DNA of 64,000 nt from Micrasema longulum (taxonomy: Eukaryota; Arthropoda; Insecta; Trichoptera; Brachycentridae): contig JAGVSM010001283.1 of NCBI GenBank assembly GCA_022494885.1, forward strand, positions 124,001 through 188,000, given 5' to 3'. A program made the position numbers and the translations under genes. Positions 12,185 through 24,839 of the stretch are shown here, piece after piece. Every line of letters starts with the position of its first letter. Position 1 is the stretch's first letter. The notes below the pieces were generated by a model. The model made no database searches and had not been told where the DNA came from. It was given only the letters and a program-made list of their open reading frames with translations.

Positions 12185-13425
12185 GTGATGTGTGTATCTT
12201 GAATAAACACGGATAATGCTACCGTTTGTGTACGTAATTGCAATCTGGTTATGAAGAAGAAGAAGATATTTCTCATAAGCCTTCCGTACAAATCGCAATG
12301 AAAGGGACAATTAATGGAGCAGAGTTAAATTGAATAAATACCGTGGTTTATGAAATTGGCATTTCAAAAGTACCTTAAGACTCACAAAATATTTAAGTAT
12401 GAGCAAAACCGATAAAAAGACCGTTTGTCTTTAGAATGACTTTCGGGTGTTTGAAGTAATTGCCTTACTGCAGATTTTTGTGAAGTAAAAAACCATAAGC
12501 CGTCATCGAAATGTGATAAATTCGAATTATTTTACCAACTAGGCAATACCTGAAAGCACTTAACCCGCCTGTTCCTGTGATGTAACCGACGTTTCAAATT
12601 GCCTTTAATTTATTAATATCTCGGCAACTATAATGAAAATTACCACGGTTTTGCAATCTTCCGGTTAACTTTAACAAATAAAAAAATGGATCACAAATTA
12701 AGGTGTATTATGTAATTTAAAATGAAATATTTTCTCCTTCGGGTCAAAAAATATGGGAAAATATTCATTTGAGAGAAAGATAAATAATTTAATTTGATCA
12801 CTAAGCAAGACATAGATATAATTTAAATAAGATGAAAAGAGACGATTATTATCAGGTGATTTTCTAACCTCAGGTTACTTAAAGTTAACCTAAGGAAACT
12901 CCAGTTTACCACACAGTGACTTGAGGGAGTTTTTTCACTCAGTATGTAAAAGCTTAAAATGTAGTATGCATTATTTGCCTATTATTATGAGATTATAATA
13001 TTTCACTTACCATATCGTGACCTAAACTGGTTGAGTTTCAAAGGGGTAGAAATATTCCTGAACAAGGAATGCTGTAGCATAACTTGCCAGGAATGTTCCA
13101 TATTTTATGTTGTAAAATCTCATATTCTCCAACTAAAAAATAAAACAAATCAGTTTGCATTATATTTTAAAAAATCTTTGAAAAAAATAATGGCATTTTT
13201 CTATCACTATTTTCATGAATTTTCCAACATTTTGAATACAAATTATTAGAGCTATAGATATGATATCTCAAATGTTATACATAAAATAACGTTTATAACA
13301 AAGATAGAAATTTATTCCAAACTTTTGAAAAACTCAATAAAATTAGTTAACATTTAAGAGTGTTGAATTTAATAAGATTTTTCGTAGGATACACTCATCA
13401 TCATAAGTCACACTCATCACATCAA
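12185..13425. other. No feature seen
   Basis: AT-rich spacer. The 72-codon frame at 13031 shows no motif. The shorter gaps 9545-10010, 10160-10915 and 11115-11750 are similar. Confidence 0.4.
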
Positions 13426-13429
13426 ATAA

Positions 13430-13735
13430 AATGGTTTTTCAGCTCTTTAACTTAACTAAAATCAACAAATAGAAGAATTAAAGAAATGTGGATGTTCAAA
13501 CATAGGCAAAATGGTGAATGTTACAAAGTGCGTAAAGTTGCCGCTTAAACCAGCCAATGACAGGTCATAAGCCCTGTAAATGCCTAGACTTCCATATTCC
13601 TTTATTAAAGGTATTCTCCATCTCTGTTGTAATTTGTTAATTTTAATGACTCCCGACGGGGTAAAATCCAGTCGTTTGTCTACAAACATTTGGACAAACT
13701 CAAATACAGCACATGTGTTTTTCATTTGACAAGAA
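13430..13735 (+). mobile_element. Family G copy
   Basis: TTTCAGCTCTTTAACTTAAC, TGGATGTTCAAACATAGGC, GACAGGTCATAAGCCCTG, GACTCCCGACGGGGTAAAAT and TTGGACAAACTCAAAT. The 87-codon minus frame over it is spurious. Confidence 0.78.
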
Positions 13736-14395
13736 CATTAACAATACTATTTAATAAATATCTTAAATCTGATTTTTTTCCTGAACTGCGTCAAAAAATG
13801 AAATTTTTGGGAAGTACATGTACATCAAGATTTGTATTTACACGATTTTATGTATTATTTTCTTAGGTCATGTCCCCGAATAAAATAAACCAATAGTAAA
13901 CCCAATTAGGTGGCACTATCCGATTTTTTATTTAATTGGCATGCATCCATAACTCACCATATAAAGATTCACATAAAAAAAATTACCAAAAGGATTTTTT
14001 TTTTAAATATTATAAGCAAAACGATTTTTGATGCTTTTTAGTAAAACACGTTCTCATTGTATTTTAAGAAGTTTAACTAAATTAATTTGATGATGGTTTA
14101 TTATTTACGTTCCTCCATAAAATACTGAATCAGCATATCGATATCTCAGTTCCTAAAGCTATATCTAGAAATTAACAGTTTTGAGAAATCGCGTACCAAA
14201 GTTTTGAAACATCTAAATTGATTTGTAAAATAATAACTACCTAACACGTAACAGGCGATAGACATTTTTTGCCTCTAGTAAAATATTTTTTTTATAAGGA
14301 CGTTGTTTTAAAATTAGATTTTTTATCGAGTTTTGGAATCATTGATCTTGATAAAAAACTTTCTCTAACGAAAGCGTTTCTATTTTTTCGTCCGC

Positions 14396-14716
14396 TTATT
14401 TGCAGATTTTGTGACAGTTTTGACGGATATTCCAATAGTTAAATGTCACGGAAAATGAAAAAATCAGACTTAGGCTTTCATCTTGCAAAACTAATGAAAT
14501 AGTCTCTGTTGTCAAACTTTTCATCGTAGGAGGGGACGACAGCTTATATTTTGTCAAATCTTTTAGTTCACTGTAGTCCATTGGATTAAAATTTATTGAG
14601 TGAATTGTAAAAGTTCTAACTGACTTCCCTTTTGGATTTTGAGATTTTAAGGCTGAATTATTTTCCCTACTTGGCAACGCCTGAAAATAATTTTCAATTT
14701 TTATACTCCTCCCCAC
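14396..14716 (-). pseudogene. Possible transposon-derived protein fragment (106 aa frame)
   Basis: The minus frame contains VRTFTIHSINFNPMDY, SELKDLTKYKLSSPP and MKSLTTETI. The spacing of a NFNA--Y--L--W block followed by PP resembles a repeated uncharacterised protein of insect genomes that I associate with transposons. The first 25 codons overlap a G-family fragment, so the start codon is not real. Confidence 0.3.
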
Positions 14717-14795
14717 ACCAGTTTTAGTTAAATCAACGATATTTTAATAATTACCCAAGGAGTCGAATCCAACTTTCTCTACAAAAATTTAGACA
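14640..14795 (-). mobile_element. Family G fragment, 5' end region
   Basis: TTGGCAACGCCTGAAAATAA, TTCAATTTTTATACTCCTCC and ACAAAAATTTAGACAAATT. Confidence 0.55.
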
Positions 14796-14799
14796 AATT

Positions 14800-15950
14800 A
14801 AAAATATTTTATTTTATTTTTAACTTTATGTTTCAAGCTGTTGTTATACAATTCCGCAATTTTAAAACGCCATTCTTTCAAAATCACGCATTCAAAATAT
14901 AAAGTAATTAAACATTAGATAATAATTTTCATTTTCTGTGGTATTTTTGATACCAAATATACTTAACAGTTGTGTGTAACAAAATAATTTAATTACTTTT
15001 CGACCGGCAGATTACGCCTCTTGAATTTTTAATGAAACTCATGTACATTTTGGTACTCTTATATAATAAGTATTTAAGTAAAATAAAAAAATATCAATAA
15101 TAAATAAGTAGTAAAACTGTTTCTAATTATTTAAAGATAATGCATTAAATAAAAATGTTATTGAAGAAAAAACCTTATTTTGGTTTTAAAAGAAATAAAA
15201 TGCATTTTGAATCACAAAAATTTGTGGGATTCAAAAAATTAATTGTTAAATAAATAAAATCGTTAAAAATATTTAAGTTCGAACCCTTTTTATGCAATAA
15301 AGTTTTCTTAGTTTTTTTTAAAGAAAATAGCTTTGTTTGATTTAAATTATTGCGTATTGTATCTCTTTCAACTTATTTTTAAATGTACCTACACTTAAGA
15401 TAATATTTAGTTTTATATCAATTATCCTTACACCATATAATATTCACCAGTCTGAAGATGCCCATTAGATTGGTCAAATAAATAAGTGAAAATTTACCTA
15501 TAATATGTCTATTATATAAGAACATTTTGGTTGAAAATATTTATTTTTTACACGTGTTAAGCAAAATTGTAATAATCGTATAGGTTGTCCAAAGGCATTA
15601 AATTTTGCTAAAAAGCATACAGCAGAAATGAAAAATTTACAAACAAAACGCTTTCATAAAGAAGAGTGAACTATTTTGTAAACATTTAAATTTATTAAAA
15701 CGATCATTAAAAGTGTAATTGATAATTGAATTTATGAAAAATACCTAAAAATTTGTGAACTTAATGCTTGTGTTTCCTTTTATAAACCGATTTTTTTTGT
15801 CGAATAACTCCAATTTATCGTCCTGAACTCTATTAACAAATTTATCTTAAAATCTTCGTTTTTATGTATAAACTAAGTATGAATAAAAAATAATCAATAT
15901 GAATGTACGAGTAGAGGCGTTTAAAAAAAAAATTAAAATGTTCATGAGTT
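14800..15950. other. No feature seen
   Basis: Very AT-rich. CTGAAGATGCCC at about 15452 faintly recalls the hammerhead-type core but lacks GAAAC. The gap 13740-14390 is likewise empty. Confidence 0.4.
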
Positions 15951-15957
15951 TAATTTA

Positions 15958-16420
15958 ACATATTACAACAGACATGAAGAACACTTCACAGAAGGAAATA
16001 ATGAAGTCTAGGCATCCACAGGGCGTATGACCTGTCATTGACTGGTTTAAGTGGCCACTTTACACACTGTGTAACATTCACAATTCTGCCCATATTTGAA
16101 CATCTAAATCACTTCAATTCTTTTATCTGTTCATGTTGGTGAAGTTAAAGAGCTAAAACCTTTTTTAAGCGGGTGAGATTCGTGTAATTGAATTACTCTA
16201 CCTACATACTAGGCAACGCCTGAAAAAATTTTTTTTTTCAATTTCTATACTTCTTTATAGACAAGGTGCATTTATCAACAATATTTTAAGTTTGTTCAAA
16301 TTTTTGTAAACAAGAACTGGATTCAATTTCCTGGGGAGCTGTTAATATTAACATATTACAACAGAACCCAGCCCTTGTCTACAAAAATTTGTACGAACTC
16401 AAAATATTGCACATGAGTTA
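15958..16420 (-). mobile_element. Family G copy, near full-length with compound right end
   Basis: It begins TTAACATATTACAACAGAC and passes the usual body blocks inverted (ACAGGGCGTATGACCTG, CACTTTACACACTGTG). At 16351 it reads GTTAATATTAACATATTACA, then turns to the plus orientation (CCCTTGTCTACAAAAATTTG). So it too ends in an inverted segment. Confidence 0.78.
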
Positions 16421-16424
16421 AGTC

Positions 16425-17980
16425 TTAATTTTGCAAGCGTAATCTGGATGAAAAGTTATTATGTATATATAATTTTATTTTTAAGAATGTTTTTTACTAG
16501 AAATACATCCGAAAATGTATGTTTTTATTTGAAACCCGTTTACCGTTTTATAAAATTAATTAAAAATAAAATCCGAAAAATCAGAGGTTGTGTATATGAA
16601 AAAAATTAACTTCGTAATAAAGATTATCTTAAATGTTCCTTTTGTGATATGTTCTTCGTTGAAATCTTTTTAAATTTTTTAAGTTTTATTTAGTTGTATG
16701 TTTAACTTTGTCAGATGTAATAATTCCAACACATTTTAATAAAACAAGTACTGTATGTAACTCACTATTTTATTTTAAATAACTTAGTTACAGAGCCCTA
16801 ACCTAAGAAGCTGTACGGTTTTAGGTAGGCCTCCCCTTCGCTGTGCGTCTAAGAAGTTTTCACTTTTTATCTCTTTTTTTCATGCAACCGTTTTTGTCAT
16901 TTTTGGCGGAGACGCAACAATTGTGTGTTTTTCTTTAAATTTTCTTTGATATATTAATACGATAAAAACTACACAGATGTTTCGCATGATCAAAAACATG
17001 ATAAAAATATGCAATATTTATAAAACTATATATAAAGACATATTGCTTTTATGAGTTGTTATGCTGTGTGGCGATTCATTAGAAATTCACATACAAAGTT
17101 TTCACATTTAAAATACGTGTTAAATTATTTTCGTATATGCCGATTAAATTAAAAATTATAGCATGTATATTTATATTTAATCAAACTTTTATATAAAGTA
17201 TTAGGTACACCCATTTGAAGTTAAGTGTGTATCTTTTTACTCACTCTAGCAGGTTTTTTTCTGGATTTTCTGTCAGATGAAAATGTCGCATGTTACTTCA
17301 ACATAACCAGTATTTTAATGAAAATCCTCCGAAGGTAACTAAATAATATATAACCTATTTAGATATTTCCTTTTCAATCTTCCTACACGACCCTAATCCT
17401 AAACTCAATTACATTTCGACGCTTACAAAATTCCTGATTTACATTTTCGGGATATTTATTACGCCATTATTGAATTACCTTCATTATTTTTGATGCAAAG
17501 CTTAATAATCTTTTTAGAATTTCATGTATAAAATACATTGAATGTACTTTGTTTTCTTAATTAAACGAAATAAAATCTGCCAAGGGGTTCTCATTATTTT
17601 CTGTGTCCGGGATATTTTATAACATTATCAAAGTTTTTTTTTGCCTACAAAATGATTGATTAATTACCATAGCATTTTATTTAAAAATTTTCATCAAATT
17701 TAGTCAAAGAAACAAAAACTATTTTTCTCAAAAAACCACATTTCAAAAAGAATAAAAGGTTTTTAAAAATATTGTAAAATAACGCTTAAGCATAACAAAA
17801 TATTTAAGCGAAATGAAAACAAAAAAAAAGGACACTAAACATCTTCTTTCTTTCTTATATGAAGATCTATGAAGAGGACTCTCAAATGTTTCGTAAAAAT
17901 AAATTTAAGTACTTTGTAATTAAACTTACAACCTTCTTTGACTAAATATCGGGTTGGAGTCCCGTGGCTATTGTCCACGA
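16425..17980. other. No feature seen
   Basis: AT-rich spacer with no repeat partner noticed and no protein-like frame. Confidence 0.4.
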
Positions 17981-17984
17981 TTGA

Positions 17985-18480
17985 TATTTTTTGCACCTTC
18001 GCCATATTAACTGCACAAAAATATAAAACCAACATGCTTATAGGATACACGCTATTAGAAACTTATATCAACGTGCGTTGGATAAGATGTGTACAGAGAT
18101 TTGTGTCCTGACGAAGAGAAGGGTACGTCTTGAAGCCAGTCATAAAAAAGTCGGTGAATTGTTACATTCAAATATTTCGGTAGTCAGATGGCAGAAGGGA
18201 CCATCTGTATTTTTGTCTATGTTTTAGTTTTCAAAAGTTTTGATTAATATTTCAGTAAAAACACAGATTTTTTTTTTTAAATCAGCGTCATTTAGAATGG
18301 TAATTTATTATTGAAAAGAAACACTGAAATATTTTAGTTTGTGGATTAAAGTCTTGAAATTGAGACGTATTTCAGCTCTTCTGAACATTTTTGAACATTA
18401 CAGATGGTCCCTTCTGCCATCTGATTACCGATTTACTTACATTAATTGAAATGTTTGATGACAAAGTGAACGCTTTAAAT
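17985..18480 (+). mobile_element. Family H copy interrupted by a MITE
   Basis: CAAAAATATAAAACCAACATGC, GTCCTGACGAAGAGAAGGG, GTACGTCTTGAAGCCAGTC (18102-18143; GAAA has become GAAG) and AAAAAGTCGG are H blocks. The flank resumes after the MITE with GATGACAAAGTGAACGC and TTTAAATATTAA, as in the copies at 32690 and 57524. Confidence 0.65.
18178..18430. mobile_element. 253-bp MITE with 32-bp terminal inverted repeats
   Basis: CGGTAGTCAGATGGCAGAAG... (18178-18209) and its complement (18399-18430) differ at one position. Each repeat itself contains CAGATGG/CCATCTG, so each end can also fold alone. It sits inside the H copy. Confidence 0.82.
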
Positions 18481-18518
18481 ATTAATCAGCAAGCAAACGT
18501 CGGTAATCGCCAACTAAT

Positions 18519-18710
18519 ACCGTAGTATAATGGTTAAGACGCTTGATTCACGAACGGAAGATTCTGGCTTCGATTCCCTGTAAGAACACAAAAATTTAAA
18601 TCTGTTTATCTTAAGCCTGGATGTTATATACTGTAATTCACCACTGAAATAGGGCCATGAGGCCTGCTTTTGTCATGAAAAAATGAGGATCTAGCACGGT
18701 GGGGTCTTTT
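18519..18710 (+). mobile_element. SINE family C, diverged copy
   Basis: A tRNA-like head CGTAGTATAATGGTTAAGAC with CTTCGATTCCC, then AAGCCTGGATG, TAATTCACCACTGAAATAGG and a GGCCATGAGGCCTG motif. It matches the complement of 54465-54657. Confidence 0.75.
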
Positions 18711-18714
18711 ATTA

Positions 18715-20330
18715 TGTTTTTTTAGAGTTTAAAATTCTATATTTACTGTCCAAATTATCAACTTGAAAATATGACGCAAGGAAAACTTTTGAGAAGCAGT
18801 CAGTGGATGTCAATGTATCAAACTGAAGCAAAAATAGTAAATATTAATCAATTACTTTTTTCTTACGTAAATTTAACTGTTCAAATTTTAAAATGTCTTC
18901 TAAAAAGAAATTATAAATTGAAATTACACCACTGACTGTCACCAACTACATCTCAAACTACCGTAAATATTTCAAATTTGATAACAATGCTTCAGGTAGA
19001 AATAAAAAAAATTCTGAAAGATACGAAAAAATAAAAATAAAATTGATGATGAAAGATGGGATGGGATAAAAAACTGTATGGAAACCTTCGAAACTTTCAG
19101 CAAATCAGCGTTCACCATCTCTAGATAGAAGTAAAGTCTTAATAAATAAGTTGCAATAATTTCTTAGAGATACTTTTTTTTGGAAAACATAGAGTTTGAA
19201 TTTATTTTTTTGTTCCTTATGATATATTAAAATATTTATTCTGTGTATTTTTTACTGTGCACTGCAGTAACGTATTGAATCGTGTATATCCATAGGCTTT
19301 TTTTGGGCTGGGTTTTTTTCGTTATGTTTTAATCCGTTTTTTTTTGTTTATTTGCTTTTAAATGTAAAAAAATATGTCTTAATAAAAAACTTCACCCCTT
19401 GGAGAAATTATTAAAAATAATAATTATTCTGAAGTTATTTTATCAGTTTTTTTAGAAATTAACTTACTAAAAGGTTTTATAACACCGTATTCAGATAATA
19501 ACCATTTACATATTCCTAAAACACTTCACTTCAGTTAGTGTTGAAGATTCCTTCTATATTAACTGAAAACCTTAATAAGGTTTCAGGAGAATTTTCAGTA
19601 TCCGCTTTCAGCTTTTTCAGGCACTCTGTTGTAATTAACAACGCATTAAGTTACCAAACGAAATATTATATTATTTTCATTTAACATCCTGAAACTCTAA
19701 GCGGATGGTCCATGGCAACAAAAATTCATGTACTTTTGCCAAATTCCTTCACGACACCGCCATCATGAACCACCATCAACGCTGAATTTGAAATTCACAA
19801 ATATTAACATATTACAATGGAGATGAAGAACATTTTCAAAAGGGAAAAATATAAGTCTAGGCATTTATACGGCTGTGAAACTAATGGTGTAATTTTTTTT
19901 CCGTAAGAATGAATGAATATTATTTTCAAGTTTATTGGTGTTTTTTATTTGTCAAAAAAATCACAAAAATATTTATGAGGAGTTTATGATTAACTTAATT
20001 GACTAAAATTAAGGGAAACTACTTTAAAATTAATGCTTACACTACTGACTGAACGTAATCGTGATGTATGGATTTAATTTAGGGGAATGTTGAAAGTCGT
20101 TAAATATGTCGTGTCGTGTCGGGACAACCGAAACCAGCGCTGAACGATGAGAGTCTGAATTTAATTTTGCATTTGCTGGTAACGTATTGCGTTGCTGTAT
20201 TGGTACGCATAGCGCCTAGTGTTGCTAGAGTCCATAGTATTGTCAATAATGTACTTTCTTCTTTCGGAATAATCATTGTGCGTGCATGAAAAGAGTGTGA
20301 ATGTAAAGTAAGCGAGATATGTATGTAAAG
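18715..20330. other. No supported gene
   Basis: Apart from the G fragment at 19805, nothing was recognised. 20040-20330 is GC-richer (GTCGTGTCGTGTCGGGACAA) but has no frame. 20585-21155 is also empty. Confidence 0.35.
19805..19875 (-). mobile_element. Family G 3' end fragment
   Basis: TTAACATATTACAATGGAG, ATGAAGAACATTTTCAAAAG, AAGTCTAGGCATTTATACGG. Confidence 0.65.
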
Positions 20331-20334
20331 ATAA

Positions 20335-20385
20335 ATTTAAGTGGCACTCGGTGTTCTCTCCTTGCCTCTACGGGGAAACAGTGTG
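20335..20385 (+). repeat. 3' end fragment of LINE family M
   Basis: CTCTACGGGGAAACAGTGTGATG matches the complement of the 3' ends at 35002 and 42668 (plus-strand form CCCCGTAGGGGTAG after CGCC). Only about 50 bp remain. Confidence 0.5.
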
Positions 20386-20419
20386 ATGTTTTTTTTGTAT
20401 CTTAATTATTTGCGTTCTT

Positions 20420-20580
20420 ATGATTTACCTAAATATTTCAATCTCAGGGCCATTTTCGTAAATTACCTTGTTAGAAAATGAGAATCGAATTGTGGTAGAG
20501 CGGGATTCGAGCCTCGGACCTTCTTAACCGAAGTCCGTGACATTACACACGGGACCACAACTGGTCTCAACTTGCCGTTA
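20420..20580 (-). mobile_element. SINE family B copy
   Basis: GATTTACCTAAATATTTCAA, GTTAGAAAATGAGAATCG, GCGGGATTCGAGCC (B-box region) and CACGGGACCACAACTGG. Collinear with the 8858 copy. Confidence 0.75.
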
Positions 20581-21159
20581 GCTAACCAATATGAATGTAG
20601 TTTCATTTTAATACAATAAATAAATAAAATATGGACTATTTCCTTCTTTAAGGATTATTTATGCTTCGTATTTCATAGCTTCCTAGAGGCATCGCAGCGC
20701 GAATTCGTTTCCTTATTTTTACGTCTTACGGCTTCATAGAATACGAAAAGGTTCTCAGAGTGTTATATTTCTCCTGGGACATGCGTTTTCAATAGGATTT
20801 CGACCTTTGGAAAAGTTAAGAACGTATTATTTACAATACCGAGATCTCGCGCGGGAATATAACTGAAAAGTTCTTAAGGACCTTTATATCCTTGAGTAAA
20901 TACTTTAAATAACCTGTAAAAACACATAATATTTATCTCGTTTTGGTTCGCTTTGTCTCTCTTTTAACATTTTTTTAGACAAATCGAACACTTTTTTGAT
21001 AGAACTTGAGTTTGCTATTGTATATTTTTTTATGACTTCATATACATATACAGTTTATGGCTAACTATTATCCTTTGCGCGCGGTGATGTAACATCGTTT
21101 TACCCACAAGAAACAGACGAAATATTATAAAATTCAATATATGAAAGAAAAAAAACATT

Positions 21160-21605
21160 GAGATATACCGTTTAATTATTCCTTTTCACCTAATTTATGA
21201 AAAATAAACATATAATGTAGCCCTGTCATGGCAAAATAAATTAAACATCATAAATATACCTCTCATATTACGCGCGTGCGTCCCCCATCACTGTCTTAAA
21301 CTGACTGAATCTGTTTTACACAACAACCGCCACAGAACAGCGTCTTTGCCTTCCTTGTTATGAGTTCTATCTTCTTGCTCTCTCTTATACAGATGTGTTG
21401 ATGAATTAGCGAACATTTATTCTTTGCGTAGCAAGGATACATATTTTTCGGATGTATAAACATCCTGTACAGTAGTTGTACAAATTTTACTTTCCAAATC
21501 CGGTGTAAAAATGTCCATTTGAAGATTTTTAAAAATACGATTCAATCATATTAAAATAAGAGAGATATATCATGTCTCGTATCCTATGTCGACTAGTGTG
21601 ACATC
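21160..21605 (-). repeat. Dispersed repeat I, copy 2
   Basis: GGCAAAATAAATTAAACATC, CCACAGAACAGCGTCTTTGC, TCTCTCTTATACAG, TTTGCGTAGCAAGGATAC, TTTACTTTCCAAATCCGG and CTAGTGTGACATCACAGCC, inverted relative to 33545. Confidence 0.7.
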
Positions 21606-21644
21606 ACAGCCACACAAGAGCTAACAATGTTTAGAGTATGTCTA

Positions 21645-22640
21645 AATTTATTTATTTATTAAGGAAATCATACAGTCTTTATATAACACCAGGTACAAAG
21701 GAACAATTTAAAAAAGTAAGACCAATTACAGATTTCACACTAATTTATTATGAATGCAAGAGGGGAGGAGAAAAATAATTGAATTCTTAAAAAGTAAAAA
21801 TATGAATATTAAATAAAAAGTACATAAAAGTGAGAAGACATTGTAAAGCTCCAACTCTACTTCCCTCCCTCTCTCTCTGCTTCCACGAACATTTCAATTT
21901 CTTCGTAAAAATTCACAATCAACAATAATTTATTAGATGCAGGTAGCAGACTTACATATAAATAAGTATAAATTAAGAGTTGAAATCAAAATTTAAAATT
22001 AAAATCAAAAGTAAAAGTCAAAATTAAAAGTTAAAATTAAAAGTTAAAATTAAGAATTAAAATTTAAAGTTTAAATTAAAATTAAATTTAAAAGTTAAAA
22101 TTGAAAGATAAAATTAAAAGTCAAATTAAAAGTTTAAAGTCAAGCAGGAGATAAAATTAAAAGTCAAATTAAAATTTATAAGTCAAGCAGGAGATAAATT
22201 TAAAACAGTAAATTCAACAGATCTGATAAAAATATGGTATTTACAATGTAATATGTCGATGTCACTAAAACTGTCATTATAGGTAATCTATATTCTTCGA
22301 TAGTGCTATTTTTCAAAAAAAATATCATTGAGTTAGGAATTTCAAAGAGTACAGATTGACGAGTTCTACGGACAAGGACTCGATATGAAATGCCTCTTTT
22401 CTGGGCTATCAATTACGATATTAACAATTTTGTAGAGAAAGCTGATATCTAACATTGTACGCCGAGTTGCGAGATTTTGAACCTTGTTAAAATTAGCGGA
22501 CTCAGTCCTATTTGAAAATGAAACATTATTTTTGAAATGTAATAGTCTAAAAAAATAGTTTTGAATATGTTCAATACGATTTTTGTAAATATTATATTGA
22601 GGATTCCAAAATCAGTGAACCAAACTCTAAGACACTACGT
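21645..22640 (-). pseudogene. LINE relic: RT C-terminus, internal minisatellite and 3' UTR with TAAA tail
   Basis: Reading down from 22640, the minus strand gives YVRSVLEFGS, a degraded W-N-P-Q-Y segment, NRIEHIQNYFFR and then RRTMLDISFLYKIVN, all typical of the LINE RT tail, spread over several frames. An A-rich minisatellite (21990-22200) and a 3' UTR follow, ending in a TAAATAAATAAATT-type tail at about 21645. The 3' UTR recurs at 52200-52510. Confidence 0.72.
21990..22205. repeat. Minisatellite of TTAAAATTAAAAG-like units
   Basis: A degenerate tandem array of 6- and 12-13-nt units such as AAAATTAAAAGTC. Towards the right end a longer unit containing AAGTCAAGCAGGAGATAAA occurs twice (about 22138 and 22182). 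It lies inside the LINE relic 21645-22640. Confidence 0.8.
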
Positions 22641-22659
22641 ACATATGAAAAAAAAAGTT

Positions 22660-22740
22660 TTCTTAATGCGTCAGTTCTTGTTTGTAGATGTTTGTAGACT
22701 GGCAAGATTTCTTCCCTAGAGAGTTATTAAGATTCAAATT
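22660..22740 (-). mobile_element. Family G fragment
   Basis: ATGTTTGTAGACTGGCAAG, ATTTCTTCCCTAGAGAGTTA, as in the 29040 copy. Confidence 0.45.
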
Positions 22741-22797
22741 TGATGTAAAAGAGAAGTAAAATATTTCCATATTTGCATAAAAATTTTTTGGGATATT

Positions 22798-22915
22798 ATG
22801 CCGTGTGTCGAAAAAATAGAAGTATGTAATAAGGGTAAACGAAAAAGTCACCAAACTCGATTGGTAAAAGAGGCGATCAAGATCTACAAACAGCCCGACA
22901 ATATAATATATAGCC
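22798..22915 (+). repeat. Possible second Penelope-like endonuclease remnant
   Basis: The + frame contains TRLVKEAIKIYKQPDNI, which resembles the KEAIKI-H-PNDIN block of the Penelope relic at 7300. CCCGACAAT is duplicated at 22892 and 22914, after which the frame enters LINE sequence. The match is short, so this is tentative. Confidence 0.35.
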
Positions 22916-23540
22916 CGACAATTTATATCAACAATTTAATTAGCAAAGTGGCGACATTATCGAGTCTTTTTAAAAAAATCAAAAACGTTGTTTCAAAAAC
23001 GGAAAAAATTCTAATGTATGAAGCCTATGTAAAAACTTAAATATGTTATACGCAACTACTATGGGGAGCAGGATATCAAAATGACATAAACAGACAACAA
23101 AGACAACAAAATAAAATATTAAAGTTAGTATATGACCTTCCCTATCTAACTGCAACTAGAGAACTTTTTAAACAAACTAAGCAATTAAATTTAACTGAAC
23201 TTTTTCAACAAGAATCGTCAAAATGTATCCACAAATTAGCCACTAATGTTATTGTAGACGAAGAAATAAAACTTGTAAAAAATTGTAGTCAATGTGGACA
23301 TAATACGAGAATATCAGACAAATACCATAAATAACTTTCTAAAACAAGACAAGGACAACCAGGGACTGAAATTATACAATAAACTACCAGACAAAACTAA
23401 ACAAAAGACTCAGACAAACTTTTCAAAAGATGTAAAAAATATTATTTTGAACAACAGAGTATGAATAAAAAATGTTTATATTAGTTTTTGTATTTTTTGT
23501 ATCCGTTAGGGTTTATAAGTAAATTTTCAAATAAAAAAAA
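22915..23540 (+). pseudogene. LINE relic (family N): RT C-terminal tail and poly-A-like end
   Basis: The frame reads INNLISKVATLSSLFKKI and EKILMYEAYV, a stop at 23038, then YTQLLWGAGYQ and QQNKILKLVYDLPYLTATREL. Such blocks lie after the RT domain of Jockey-like LINEs. A frameshift near 23330 is followed by LYNKLPDKTKQKTQ and an A-rich end at about 23535. Part of the family recurs at 43790-44240. Confidence 0.78.
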
Positions 23541-23834
23541 AATAGACAAAGATTACAGTTATACAGAAATCGCATAAAACTGTAAATTGTGAAGCGCCAC
23601 AGATTTCAAATTGACAAACTGTAGACCGCAACGACTGCGACACGGTACAAAATCTAAGTAATTAATATTTACACATCTATCCACACAAATAACATCAACC
23701 CTGATGACGGACGCTGTAATGTGATCCAGAACGTTAGTAAAAAGTACGAACAGCACACAGCATAGCCCAGAAAAAAATATTGTGCAAGTGAAAGGCCCTG
23801 AAAATGTATAAGAACTTTAATTTCCGTATTTCCT

Positions 23835-24115
23835 TCTCCAAAATATTTTCCCTCTCTGTTGCATCAAATTTAGATCGACCCCTGGGTGGAAATTCAGCCT
23901 GTCTACAAATATTTGGACATACTCAAAACATTGTTGGCTAAACTAACTGGTATAAGAAGTATAAAATATGAAAAGTTGTTTTAAGAATTGACGAAATGTG
24001 GAGGTACAAACATAGGTAAAATGGTAAATGTTACACAGTGTGTAAAGCAGACACTTAAACTAGCCAAAAACTAGTCTAAACCTAATTAAAGGCCTAGACT
24101 TCCATATTTCCTTCT
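23835..24115 (+). mobile_element. Family G, about 1.3 tandem units
   Basis: A 3' end (TCCAAAATATTTTCCCTCTC, GTCTACAAATATTTGGACAT) runs directly into a body ending in another 3' segment (CACAGTGTGTAAAG, CCTAGACTTCCATATTTCC). This head-to-tail arrangement parallels the partial direct repeats at 49028. Confidence 0.65.
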
Positions 24116-24184
24116 ACTATTACTATATTTTTTTATAATTCACGTATAAAAAAGTTTCTCAATTTTCTTATGTTTTTATATAAT

Positions 24185-24745
24185 ACTAGCGGACCCGACA
24201 GACGTTGTCCTGCCCAAACATTGGCTTGCCTGCTATTAGTTTGGAAAAATACTTTTTATTGATAAGTTGGTTACTAGGTACTTGTTTATGGTTGAATTCG
24301 AAAACATATAATTTTTGTTTTTCCAAATATGGCATTATTTTTGCTAACGTCAAACTTCGGTCTTCTCACCAACATAGGGGTGTACTTATGTAGGAAAACG
24401 ATTTTTTATTTAATATTATTTTAGTATTACCTAATATCCAGTATAAAAAAAGGGTAGAAATTATAAGGAATTTAAGGAAAGGATCAAATGCCTTTTGTAA
24501 ACATTCAAAAACAATTTTTTTGTAAATGCATTCTCCTCGAATGCAATCCTGGTAGATTGATGAATAAAACATTTATCTTTCTTATTTCTTTTTTACAAAT
24601 AAGATTAAAGATTATAATATCTACGAACACGCACAGCGCAAAGATCTATATTTCTCTGAAAACCGCACGTAAATCAGTTAAGCCGTCTAGGAGGCGTTCG
24701 GTGACATCACACGTACAGAGGAATTATATATATAAAGATGACATA
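24185..24745 (+). mobile_element. Dispersed element L, start and end blocks present
   Basis: It starts CTAGCGGACCCGACAGACG and TTGTCCTGCCC. It ends with AAATCAGTTAAGCCGTCTAG, GAGGCGTTCGGTGACATCA, CACGTACAGAGG and TATATATATAAAGATG. I recall this paired start and end from a repeat widely seen in insect genomes, without being sure of its class. The interior shows only spurious short frames. Confidence 0.55.
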
Positions 24746-24839
24746 TTACAATGTTATGTTTAACGTCTAGATCTTGCCTTGATGTCCCTTATGTTTGTCA
24801 ATTCTTCTTTTGTTATTTTTTCAATGTTTTTAACTGGTC

